From assembly GCA_022605955.1 (NCBI GenBank), contig JAKCOZ010000081.1, positions 682,001 to 746,000 of the forward strand: a DNA stretch of 64,000 nucleotides. Direction: 5' to 3'. This DNA comes from Rallus limicola. Lineage: Eukaryota > Chordata > Aves > Gruiformes > Rallidae. Position 1 is the stretch's first letter. Every line of letters begins with the position of its first letter. The position numbers were made by a program, and so were the translations under genes. Shown here piece by piece: positions 1-12,100 of the stretch. The notes under the pieces are model-generated. The model saw only the letters and a list, made by a program, of their open reading frames with translations, was not told the DNA's origin and made no database searches.

Positions 1-87
1 TTCTCCCTCAAAAAGTTTGGCAGTTGCACTATGTGTAATATGAGTCACCCTGTCACTCAAACTTCAACAAGCATAGATGACAATTAC

Positions 88-176
88 CTGTATTATTACA
101 TTTCCACTTCTCCAGGGAGAGTATTGCTCTAGCAGGTGCTAAGAATGCAAAAGCACTCGCTTGGAACAAGGGTAAC
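88..176 (-). CDS. SLC23A2: SLC23A2 coding exon, residues 160-189 (89 nt)
   Basis: The acceptor is CCTCCAG at the high-coordinate end and the donor is GTAATT at 87-82. The exon encodes [20 protein letters not shown] (161-180) and then LEKWKCNNT. It completes Arg160 from the previous exon and ends with one base of the next codon. N187-N-T is a glycosylation sequon in the extracellular loop. This is the last SLC23A2 exon inside the window. Confidence 0.96.
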
Positions 177-3100
177 CTGGAGGAAAGGGAAAGAAGAGAT
201 GCTGACATTTCTTGGTGTTACAGTGCTGTGTCAGGGTGCCAATGGCAGTTAGGTGGTTGCTCATCCTCAAAGCCATCCTTCACTGGGGGTTATTAAAAGT
301 GTCAACTCTGAGAATGTCGTATTAAAAAGAACAAACATAGAAATATAAAGCCTTCACAAACCAAAGCCTTCACAGGAGGCATGACATGCATCAAGTTATT
401 AATACACCACCTCTAACAGACCATTCCTGGCTACCTGCACGTAGGTACCAGACATTGATTGATGGTTTTGACTCAGCAGCACAACAAGGATGCAGCTGCA
501 CGTTCTGATGTACAGCCCAACCAGACTGCTGAACATGCAGCTTTTACCATCCCACCACATTAAAAAAGCTCTTTGACAGTGCAGTCTGCATACCCACCAC
601 CTTCCCTCTGCATGACTTCAAGTACAGTCATTTATACATTCATCTTTAAGTGTGTGAGTAAATAACTATTAGGCTGATAAGGGCTGATTAGATGTTCCAT
701 GTGGCTACCAACAATAAATACAAACACTACAAGAATGTCAAGATGACATTCTTAGCATTGGTGTTTATGCTTCCCAAAAGATTTAAGCTCTGAAGAGCAT
801 CTACCAACACAACTACTTATTTATTGAACCCACCATAGCTTGCATAAGGTTACAGATATTCAGCTTCAACACGGAGACGATGCACTTTGAACTATTCTGT
901 AAATATCCCCATTAATGGATTGCAATAAGATTCTCTTCAACAGCAGATCTCAAACTACAACACGTGGAACACTTCAGTGCTCACGTGGCTGTAGTTACCA
1001 CACTGTGTTTATGGCTGTTTTACAGCTGTACTGAAGTGCCTCGATGCCAGTGCAAACACCAGTAAAGGAAAAAGAACTGTAGCAGGTTGAAATGAAGAAC
1101 AGAAAAGGCACAAGGAAGAAAAAAAAAAATGCAGGGGAAAAAAAAAATCCTATACACACTTAATAAAAAAAGAGCAAACTAGAAGCCTCTTACTAATGGT
1201 GCTGTGGAAGTTCATGGGCAGAAGTTAACACAGCTGAACTACCTCTGGAAAGGACTTTGGGCCATAAGTAATCTAAAAAGCTGACCCACCTACTGCAAAA
1301 GCTGAAAACTGCATTCAAAAGTCAAACTTCATAAAACACACGAGTGCCCTGAGCACTCCTGACCGGCGTGTAACTCCCTTCTGAGGTTCTTCAAGCCAAA
1401 ACCAGAGCGTTACCTTTGGTGGAGGAACGGTCGGTAGCTAGGAGTGAATGATTCACTGTCTTAGTCAAGGTTCATTAAGCAAACCCAGCAAGCTGATGCC
1501 CATGGCAAAACACGCAATACCTGTAACAAGCTGTTACTTCTCCATCCCACCTACGCAGCACTCTGTCCCCTCTAATGATTTTGTAAGTGTGCATTGCAAA
1601 AACATTCTCCAGGGATGAAGTCAGCAGTACTGAGAATTTGGTCCAGACTGAGAGCTTTGGGCCACACAAAATACCCTGCATACACATGGCATGAGAAAGT
1701 TCCAGCACATCTCACTTACCTCAGCCTTTGTATGAGACAGTTAATCTGGGACATTTACCAAAAGGGCCCATAGGTTCTAAATACTGTGGGGTTGATTGGT
1801 TGTGGGTTTTTTTCCCTAAGCAGATAAAAAAAGGTATTTTCCTTTTTTCTTTTTTTCTCTAAAACATTACTCAATCAGCCAACCAAGGCCAGTCTCTTCC
1901 TGAAGAGACAGCTGCAGTTTGGAACATGACTTATGAAACATCTTCCCCATTCTTAGGCCAAGCATTCACTACTTTACCACCAGCTTTTGACTGGGGTATC
2001 ATTTTTATGTCTAAATTATGAAGTTGCTCAATTTGGGCACCAGCTTTTGTGAAGAAAAGAGCTTTTTTACACATTTAAAGTCATCTGGAAATATCTTCAT
2101 TATCTTAACGTTTCACACAGATGTAAGGCTTAGACACTGCAGCAATGGGCACAGCAGCAAACCTGAAATATTTAGGTATATTAAAGCTGTATTTGATTGT
2201 CTCAGTCATATTAATTACTCCAAATCCTTGCCAAATCTTTTGGCTTATTACTTAACCTAATAAATAGCTTGAATTCCTAAAATTAGCATGGGTAACAAGT
2301 TGACCACGACTCCACCTCATAATTGAGCAAAATTCATCTTGAAGGACCTCTAAACCATGGAATTTGACCTTTTGAAACCGTAGTGGCTTTATCTGCTGAA
2401 ATACTTTGCAGTTAACAGACTTGCCAATAAATACTTTGAAAATCTCACTCAGACAACACTGCTGCTATATCCCATCCCCACCCTTACATAAAGCCAGGGT
2501 CACGTGTCAAATAGTTATGAAACATTCAACTGCAGAAATTTTCTCATGTAGATCCATGTTCCCTCATTTTAAGACACAACTGGCTCTTCAGTATATAAAC
2601 ACACACTTCACAGTGCAAGTGGAAGTCACTGAAAAGGCAAAAAATCCCTGAACCCAACAAAAAACCCAACCACTGTAGAGGAGACAGGTGGGATTGCACA
2701 GAAGGAACAGAGCATTTCAAAACGATGGGACCAGACTGGTTTCTGCAGGAACCCAAAATCACTATGTAGTAAGTAATAAAGAGCCCAAGACTAGTTAGGG
2801 GAAAACAAAACCCACCCAACAAGCCAAAACATGACTGACAAGTTTTGTGAAGAGCTGTAAGTCTCAGGAAGCTTTTTCTGATAAATCTGAGGCAGAAGAA
2901 ACGACCTGGAAGAAACCCAGGGGAAAAAACCTCCCCTTTGAGCTCAAGTCCATCCACAACTCTGTACTTAGGGAATCAGAAGATTTTAAACTTTGGTCAG
3001 TCTATGGAGGGGACAAGCAAAGTCGAGTAGTAGAAGACCTAATCTTCCTCACCCTCTCAGGGTGAGGAGGAGACAGGGGAAACAACTCCCCTTAAAAAGA

Positions 3101-6100
3101 GTGGTTCAAAACACCAAAGGGCACAGCTCTTCTCTGCCTCCTTTGAGATGAAACACCTGAAAATTTATGATTACAGCATAGGCAAACTACCCTAGGAGCA
3201 CAAAGAGCCAACCAGGCAGAAAAGGAGACTGTTAACTACAGGTAGTCTTAACTGAAAGAAAATATATTGGGGAAACTAACTTTTCCTCCTTCTTTCACTA
3301 TGTGGTTTTGTCAGAGTGATCTTTTCTTACAAAACAAGAGTGATCTTTTCTTACAAAACAGCAGAGCAATTCTGTAAGTTGAGTAAGACATGATAAAAAA
3401 AATAAAGGGAAGGGTTCTGTCAAAGGAAAAAAAAAGACAACAAAGCTAACTAAAGCTAACTAAAATAAGAACCAAAGATTACGTTGGAAAACCTGCACTT
3501 GGAAAATTTGTAGGTGAAAAGCTGATCTACAACTGCAGGTGATCTACCACAGGCTTGTCTTCTGCACCCTACTGAGAGAACCTTTCCACCCAGAGATTCC
3601 ATTTCTTAGATAAATCTTTAAAAAATCAGGGGGTGTTTGTCCTTCTTCTGTTGGAATCCAAGAGTTCAGCTCACATTGTTAAACTGAACTAAATGACCTG
3701 TTAATCACCCCAGCAGTCATAACAAGGGAATACCCTTAAAATACACACTTTTCTTCTGGTTTTACTTAGCACTCTTAGTTTACTTAGGAAGATGCAGAAA
3801 GAACTCTGCAGGTTTTTCTTACTCCTGGTTCTCACAAAAGAGTCAATAAAAGGTTAAGTAAATATGTCAAACATCTCTCTGCAGCCATTACTGCCAAACA
3901 CACACATTTAAAAAAAATTAACTTCATGGTAATAAAATTTACAACTTCCTGTCCTTACCAACACCAGGGTTTTACAAGTACTTGGTAACACCTGCATTGG
4001 TCTCTTGCATCCTCCTAAGGAGAACAGACCAAAGGAGTGGTACAGGTATGTACACACATGTGTGTTTCTCCCCAAGTCAAGGAAGGATCAGAACCTGCAA
4101 CTAACAAATAAACACAAATATTTGTTTGGACAGGAAGGTACCAAAGACACACAGTTCAAATGTTACCCTCATAGTTTCTCCCCACTCCTTTAAATTGAGG
4201 AGTATTTTACAGGAACAAGTACACAATTTGCTGTAGGACAACCTAAATACTAGCTGGAATATAGTATCATTCATGAGACTAATAAAACCTGTCAAAATTA
4301 GTTACTTTTTACCAAGATGTATGAATTTTTCTTATCCACTAGAAACACTTCTACCTTCTCTGTCCTGAAGGTTTTCCCTCCTCCTTTCCTCTCCCTGCCC
4401 CTGCTGTGTTTTCTTACCCTTGGAACACTTTCTCTGATTTCAGATCCACCTTGTTTTGGGAGCAGCTTTTCAAAAAACTTTCCCTAACTGCCCTGTATTT
4501 GACCTGCTATCTTGTGTCTCATGTTTATCCTTTGAAAATAAGACTAAGTCTTGGATTTCAGGCAGCATCCTGGAAATCACAACAGATACCTAATCTTATC
4601 ACCATCTCAACGATTAGAAACAAGTGTCAAATCTCACCTGCACCCAAAAGTTGTTTGTAACAATGTAGTGATGCCCACGCAGAAGAAGATGGTCCCAATC
4701 AATTGGCTGGTTGCCCACTGGTCAAACCCAACACACATGGCATCTGCTAGCAAAAAGGGCACTGCTATAGTTCCACTGAAACACGTTAAGTAATGCTGGG
4801 AAGAGAAGAAGGATTTGTTACCATTACAACCAATACTAATAAGTAAATCAGTTTATAACCACCTGTTTGCTGGCACTGGCTATTTTGGCTTTTGAATCAT
4901 CCAGCAAAACTCTCCCTTGCTGCTCCTAAGCATTTCTTCATGTATTTTCCTTCCACTAGCCTGTTCCTAATGATGGCTATTTCTGTAGGATAAACTAGTT
5001 TACTTACATAGCTACTGTTCTTGATGAGGAGGTATCTAGGTAACTGTGCTGGAAACAACTTCCAACTCAGAAAAGCAAAGAAATAACTCCATTCACTTTC
5101 AACCATGTGAAAACCCATTAGTTACAAATGAACTTAGAGCACAGACAAATTAGGCTGCAAATAAGTTATGGAGTACTAGAAGCTAGGTACTCATTAATTC
5201 TTCTTTAATCCAAATTAAGCAAACAAACAAGCAAGAGTCTCCATATTCAGCAGTGCAAGTAAAAACATACTCCCTCCAGAACTGCCTGTCCTTGAGGAAA
5301 GGCAGAAATAAAAAGGATGCTTTGGAATGGATCTCGACATTACAAATACCAACAAATTCTCAGCATTCCTGTGGGACAGATATTATTACCATTTGAGAAA
5401 GGAAGGAGATGAAACAAGCTGTGCTGCTTCACACAAGTGAGTGGCTGAGCTGGTAGTAGGGTCCTTCTCATGGCAGAAAGCACATGCTGAACTTCAAGGG
5501 GTGTGGAATTTCCCTGCCTGACTTACTGCCAAGCCTACAGGTCCAGCATGCTGCTCCCAAGCTTATAGAATTGAAATGGCTACAGTAGCAGCCTTAATAA
5601 TCAACATTTCAGGACTAAAACATTATCTCTCTCCATCTTTAATTCCAGAGGTGCCAGATGTCACCTCATGAAGCTTACTGCTCACTTATTTACTAACAGC
5701 AGCGTAGGAGGTGTGGGATGATGACTGGAGGGAACAGTAACTTAAAAGTTAAACCCTGTTTAAGGCTCAACATTTACAGAACATCCCAGGGTGATACGCA
5801 GCTGAGATGCCAGGCACCCACTCAGCCATAAAGTTCCTAAACATCCCCCTTTGGAATAAGTTCTGAGGCAATCCTGAAGGTGAATAACATCAGGGGAGCT
5901 TGATGTGTTGATCCTGAGACACAGGATGGAGTGAAGTGGAGGCGCCACTGCCAAACTCTGCGGTAACATGGAACTTGAGGGTTAAGATGGAACTGAGAAG
6001 TTGCATCCCTGCTGTCCCTGGCCCACAACATGCTGTCCTTTTGGTGAATTATAATGTCAGTGTAATACCAAACCCCACCTCCATCAATTTTGTTGATCTG

Positions 6101-9100
6101 TACCTCTAAACATGAGGTGAGAGATTACATGAGGTGAGAGAGTCCCTCAAGCTCCACCCTAAAGATAAGAAATGACATAAAGAGAGCCCAAAATCTGAGA
6201 TGTGTCAGGGAAGACACCACCCTGTCAGGGAAGACACCCTTGCCCCTCACCCTGATCCCTGGGACCAGTGGGCAGGCTGAGCCTCTCTTCCCCCGGTCAG
6301 GACACCTTTGGGTAAGGTTTGAACACTTGGTCATGCCAAGTGCCTCCCTGGGGAGCTCAGAAATCTCTACAGAGTTACTGCACATCTCTTAATGTGTTGG
6401 TAGTTCAGACCTTTAGTATTTACTCATGTTTTGCAGACAGTGAATTCATCACTGGCAATCCAAAGATAATCTGTGTGTCTGTCACTAGAATAAAATCCTC
6501 TTTCACTGGAGCCCGTGGTGGTAGTGCTCATGGAACACGACCCACCTCCTTTGAGGTGGCCATGGTAGGTCAAGGAACATGACTGAGTTGATGGAATCTT
6601 TTGTTATTTGTGAATCTGAATCGTGACAGTTCAGTGCAGGGAACGCGACCGGGCTCACAGTGACTAACTGTGCCTATTGTTACCCTGGATGCAGCAGGAG
6701 GCTAAATATTGCAGTGAATCTCAACACACATTCATCTTTGTGATCAACTATCTTCATTCTGTTCTTCCCACACTCTCACATTTGAAGAAAGTGTCCTCAC
6801 ATGCACAAATGCAATGAACTACACAGAAAATGCTAGACAAACTTGAAAGTCACAGGGCAAAACATTCTAGCTGTTTTGAGACATACCTGTAGCCCCAGAA
6901 ATATGCAGAGATACCAAGGAGGAACGTCTTCAATAGTGTAAATCATGTCAGTTCTCTGTGCGTCTAAACTGCCGCTGCTGTCCAGGGTCTCTGCCAAAGA
7001 GCTCTGTTTTGATAAGGGAGGGTAAAAGAGTTGGGAAGGACACAAAAAACCCCAGCAGGTTACTGTCACATATGAATAAATTGAATGTGGCAATTCCCAA
7101 GCACTCCAAGGCTCCTGTAATACCCCCAGAGCAATGCTGATTGTAAAGCCTTTTACCTCTGACAACAAGCTCATCTCCCGCTGTAGCTACTGACCTTGTC
7201 TCAAACACACTGGCCTCTGAGCCATTCCCAGCTTATTTATACCAGCACCATCGTTTGCTTATGATGTAAGTGATGTGGCAGCCAGAAGGTGCCCAAAATG
7301 GGATCATCATGACAGAATGTAATAAAAAAATAATAAAAAAAGGAAAAGTTGGAACTAAATAGAAGAGTTGCCAATGGCTATTTCAAAGCAGAATGGCTAT
7401 CCTTGCAGAAGAGACCAAAATCATCACAGGCAAGGAAGCTCCTCATTATGGTAACTGTTCCCCCACTTAATTCTTACTCAATTTCAGTCTTTGCTAACCT
7501 TTTTTAGCCTCAAGATTTATTATTTTTGCTTCCACCCCCCATTCAAGCAGTCAAGAAAAATGCTACTCATTATAACAAAGTACAACCACAGCCAATTTGC
7601 ATTAGTCAAGGGGACTTCCTCCAGACCAACAGGAACTGAAGTGAGACCACATTCTGGGCCACCACGTGCCCTGATTCGCAGGGAGCTCACAACTGACCAC
7701 ACATATACAGAATCCCTACAGATTTTCCACTGGAACATTCCCATTTCATTTCTTCTTTACAACTACATGGAATCGTTTCATTCAAACTCTCTGGGTTTGA
7801 AATTCTTGAGAACAAAACCACAATGCTCCAAGAGCCCAAATACCAACAACAAAAGCAGAAGGAAGTATCAGATTTTATCATTCCAGCTCAACTACCCAAA
7901 AAATACCTTATATAACTACTGTTCTGACCTAATCCACACTAGAACATAACAAACTCATGTGAAGTAGCCTTACACAAAGTCTAGGAACTTTGCCAGACTC
8001 ATGATTTCACCTCAAATGGTGTTTACTTCTTTAAAAAAAATTGTTTACAAAAAAACCCCAACAAAATCACACCATGTCCACGTTTTCACTTGTGTAATCA
8101 CAACCCATTTAGCTTATCATCATCTACGAGGTCAGGGAAGCCAAACTGACTCATGGTACTTCCCTCTTACCTCTGATTTCTGTTGGGAAAGCAAGTGCTA
8201 CTGGGTTAATTCCAATTCAGGGAGTGTGACCGACCACACTGCTGTGGAAAGGCTGAGGGTATTACAATGGAAAAGCAAAACACACAAATAGTGGTTTCAG
8301 AAAACTCCTTTAAACAATTGCACCAAGCAGCCTGCTCACCAGGAGCAGTTTCAGTAAGGTGCACATCCTAAACAGAGGGAAAACACAAATAGAGATGAAG
8401 TGTGTGTACAATAACCTCTCCTCAAGTTCCCTGCACCCTACGCTCCATCTGAGAACTCTGCTCCCCAGTGATACCGCCCGTTTCCTCAGCATTTTGACTA
8501 AGAGCTCCTCACACACAGAGAGGCAGAGATCACCAAGGAAGAGTAAGAATGATTACATCAGCCCATGAGGCAGGAGCAGGGAGACATCAGGAGAAACTGT
8601 TCCATGAATCACGTCAGCACTGGCTTGTTGAGGCCACCAAAACAGTAGCACGAACTCAGAGCAAACAGTGGATAGTTCCCACCTGACTGCAGTGAGGAAA
8701 GACAAAACACCTACACCACACAGAGCAACCTGCAGCACTCCTTCCAAGGAAGAGCAGAAATGGGATTTTGGAAGTTTTTTATGTTCCCCTGCAGGAAACC
8801 AGGTTGTTTAAAAATCCAGGAAGCGATTTGAGAAGACTGAAGGCACTGTTTTGACCCCTGCCTTTCTGAAAACCCATCTTTTGGCCTCTTTTCTAGCTTA
8901 ACTTTGCTAGACTAGTTAGCTAATTGTTCCACTTAGCATCAAACTCTAATTTTTCCTCTCAGGTCTAAGGAGTCTGCATCAAGTACATTCCTTTTTCACC
9001 TATTACATCATATAATATAATCTGAAATATCATATTATATCATGGTCCCTTTCATTTCTGGGCAGCAAAAAATCAGCAACTATGACCTGTTTGCAGCAGG

Positions 9101-12100
9101 AAGACCATGGCATGTGCAGCTGGTGTATCAGTCCTTTCAGAGCTTTTCTCCTAGGATTGCATTTATGCCTACACTTGCCTGCAAAGAACAAAGACATCAG
9201 CAGGCATCAAGGCCCAGAACAAGTCAACTTGTCCATGGCATGGAGAAAACTCTTCTGGCACACACTGATAACTGCTAACCTCTTCTTTAGAAAACTCAGT
9301 TGATAGGTTGAACTTGAAGGCACAATTGTTGTAGCAACATCTGTCCTATCAAGCAGAGTGGCTGGACTGAAAAGCCCAAACATCCAGGCTATTCCTCATT
9401 CCCTCCCAAAAGCCAGACCTTCTCTGCTTTGGAAGAAGCAGCTTTCACACCCTGATCACACCTTTAGCAGATAATGGCTAAAGAGAAATGACATAAAGGA
9501 GACACAAGACCAAACAAGGAGGAATTTGAGAACTAGGGTGAGGCTTGGCTATCCTGTTGATAAATCACTGGGGAGCCACTGGCCCTTTCATATCCCGAGC
9601 GTGTGTCTGCTGGTTTAACACTCTGACTGTGCTGGTGCTTGCCAAGTGTGTGGGGGACGCTGCAGGGAGCTGCTGGGAACCAACTGCACCTTTCTGAGTA
9701 AGATAACCATCAGAAGCTAATTCTTTTAATTGGCCAAAGGTGGCAGAACACAAACATTTTAAAAAACACAGAATAATTATAAACAGGGGGGGGATGAGAC
9801 AGAGATAAAGGGGGAGGCAAAATGTTGGTGAGAAAACTGAACACAAACCAACAACCCCAGTCCACAGGCCAGAGAAGGAAACTCCAACAGTGCCAGATGA
9901 AGGCTCTGTTAGCAAGTACTAGTGCAAAGGACCAGAAGAAAACTGATTAACTTTGGGGAATAAGACCTTTAGGTAAATACCTTCAATAAAGAGCTGACAT
10001 GCTCACATTAATTCTACTAAGCAATAAGCAACAGAGTTGCAGCAGTACAGTTATTTTTTATCTGGGCTAAGAGTTGGTTGTTTCAGCTTGCAGACAATGC
10101 AAGCACTGGGCATCCTCCAGCAATTAAGTACAATTCAGTTCTCTTTGTTAAAGGCTTTTCATTCAAAGTCTTTCATTTGCTTTTTTTGGTGAATGATCTC
10201 TCAAGGAGAAAGGAAAGCCTAGAGCAAACAGGCTTCATGCACACGCTTATTTTAAGTGAAAAGCAGGAAGTTTGCTTAGATTACCAGAAATGCTATCTTA
10301 ATTCATGAGGCTGTTAATTGCTGCAGCCCCTCCTTTCACTCTAAGCCACAGCAAAGCTTTAACTCAAGCAGATTTGGCTCACAGTCTCTTTAAGGTGAAT
10401 TATTACCCATCACCAAGGTGAGTGCTTTGGTTGACACAAAAGAAGGAAAGGAACCATCCAGAGGGATCTGGACAGGCTGGAAAGGTGGGTCTGGGTGAAC
10501 CTAATGAGGTTCAACACTGCCAAGTGTCAGGTGCTGCACTTGGGCCAGAGGAATCCCAAACATAGATACAGGCTGGGAGAAGAGCTCCTGGAGAGCAGCC
10601 CTGCTGAGAAGGACCTGGGGGTTCTGATGGATGAGAAACTTCCCCTGAGCCAGCAGTGGCTCTTGCAGCTCAGGAGGGCAATGGGATCCTGGGCTCCATC
10701 AGCAGAGGGGTGGCAGCAGGGACAGGGAGGGGATTGTCCCTCTCTGCTCTGCCCTGGGGAGGCCCCAGCTGGAGTCCAGAGCTGGGGCCCCAGGACAAGG
10801 AAGATGTGGGACTGTTGGAGAGCGGTCAGAGGAGCCACAGAGATGCTCAGAGGGCTGGAGCAGCTCCCCTCTGGAGAGGGGCTGAGGGAGCTGGGCTGGG
10901 TCAGCCTGGAGAAGAGAAGGCTGTGGGGGGACCTCATTGCAGCCTGCCAGTCCCTGAAGGGAGCAGAGGAACAGGAGGGGAATCAGCTTGTTCAAGGGCA
11001 GAGCCTGGCAGGACAAGGGGGCTGGAGTGAAGCTGGAGGAGGGAAGGGGGAGAGGAGATCTTAGGGGGAAGTTCTTTGCAGAGAGAGTGGTGAGGGGCTG
11101 GCAGGGGCTGCCCAGAGAGGGGGTGGGTGCCCCATCCCTGGGGGTGTCCAAGGCCAGGTTGGCTGGGGCCCTGGGCAACCTTGTGTAGCTCCAGGCCTGG
11201 AGGTTGGTGTCCCTGCCTGTGGCAGGGGGCTGGAGCTCTGTGACCCTTGGGGTCCCTTCCAACCCAGACCAGGCTGGGATTCTATGATTTACAGTCCTGA
11301 TCAAGTGGAAGGGAGGAAAATGTACATTTGGTAAAACAGGCTGAAGACATGCTTTAATGTCTGGAGATCACTGATCTGAGTTGCACAATTTCATCCCAAC
11401 ACCTTTTGCTCAAGGCAAATTTTATCAGATTGTCCCTTCCCACACTAGACTGAGCATGCTCCCAAAATCAGACACATGCATCTCAGCCACCAACATCTGT
11501 CTGATCAAGTATCAGCACTATCATGATGGCAGATGTCTCTGAGACACACAGACCAGTTATGTCAGAGACAGAGCATACAGAGGCACAGCATGGCATTCCT
11601 AACGTTCTTCTAAAACCTAACTCTAGCAGCCCTCTGTCAAAATCCCTGGTGAGGGTACATCATAAACCTGAAATTCAGAAGTGAATTTTGATGTCTGAGT
11701 TAGAAAAACTTAACTACAGCCTTTGATATCATCCTTGACTCCACAGAAGCTACAGCCTCAAAGAAATGAGTATCATGAAACTCTTTGCTTGGAACCAAGA
11801 GAGTTCTGATCAGCCTGGAAAAGAGGAGGCTGAATGGAGACCTTATCACCAACTCCACTGCCTGAAGGGAGGTTGTAGAGAGGTGGGCGCTGGTCTCTTC
11901 AGCCAGGGGACAGGAGATCGGACAAGCTGGGCCAGGGCAGGGGCAGACTGGACATTAGAAAAAAATTTTTTACTGAAAGAGTTGTTGGGGCTGTAGAACA
12001 GGCTGCCCAGGGATGTGGTTGAGTCATCTTCTCTGGATGTGTTTAAAAAAAGGGTAGATGAGGTACTTAGGGATCTGGTTTAGCTTAGGATGGGAATAGT

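Noticed and set aside
10495..11304. Open frames of 120-200 codons on both strands at 10.5-11.3, 44-44.8 and 48.5-49.4 kb
   Set aside because: They fall inside CR1 fragments. The plus-sense one is an ORF2 relic and the others are its shadows.
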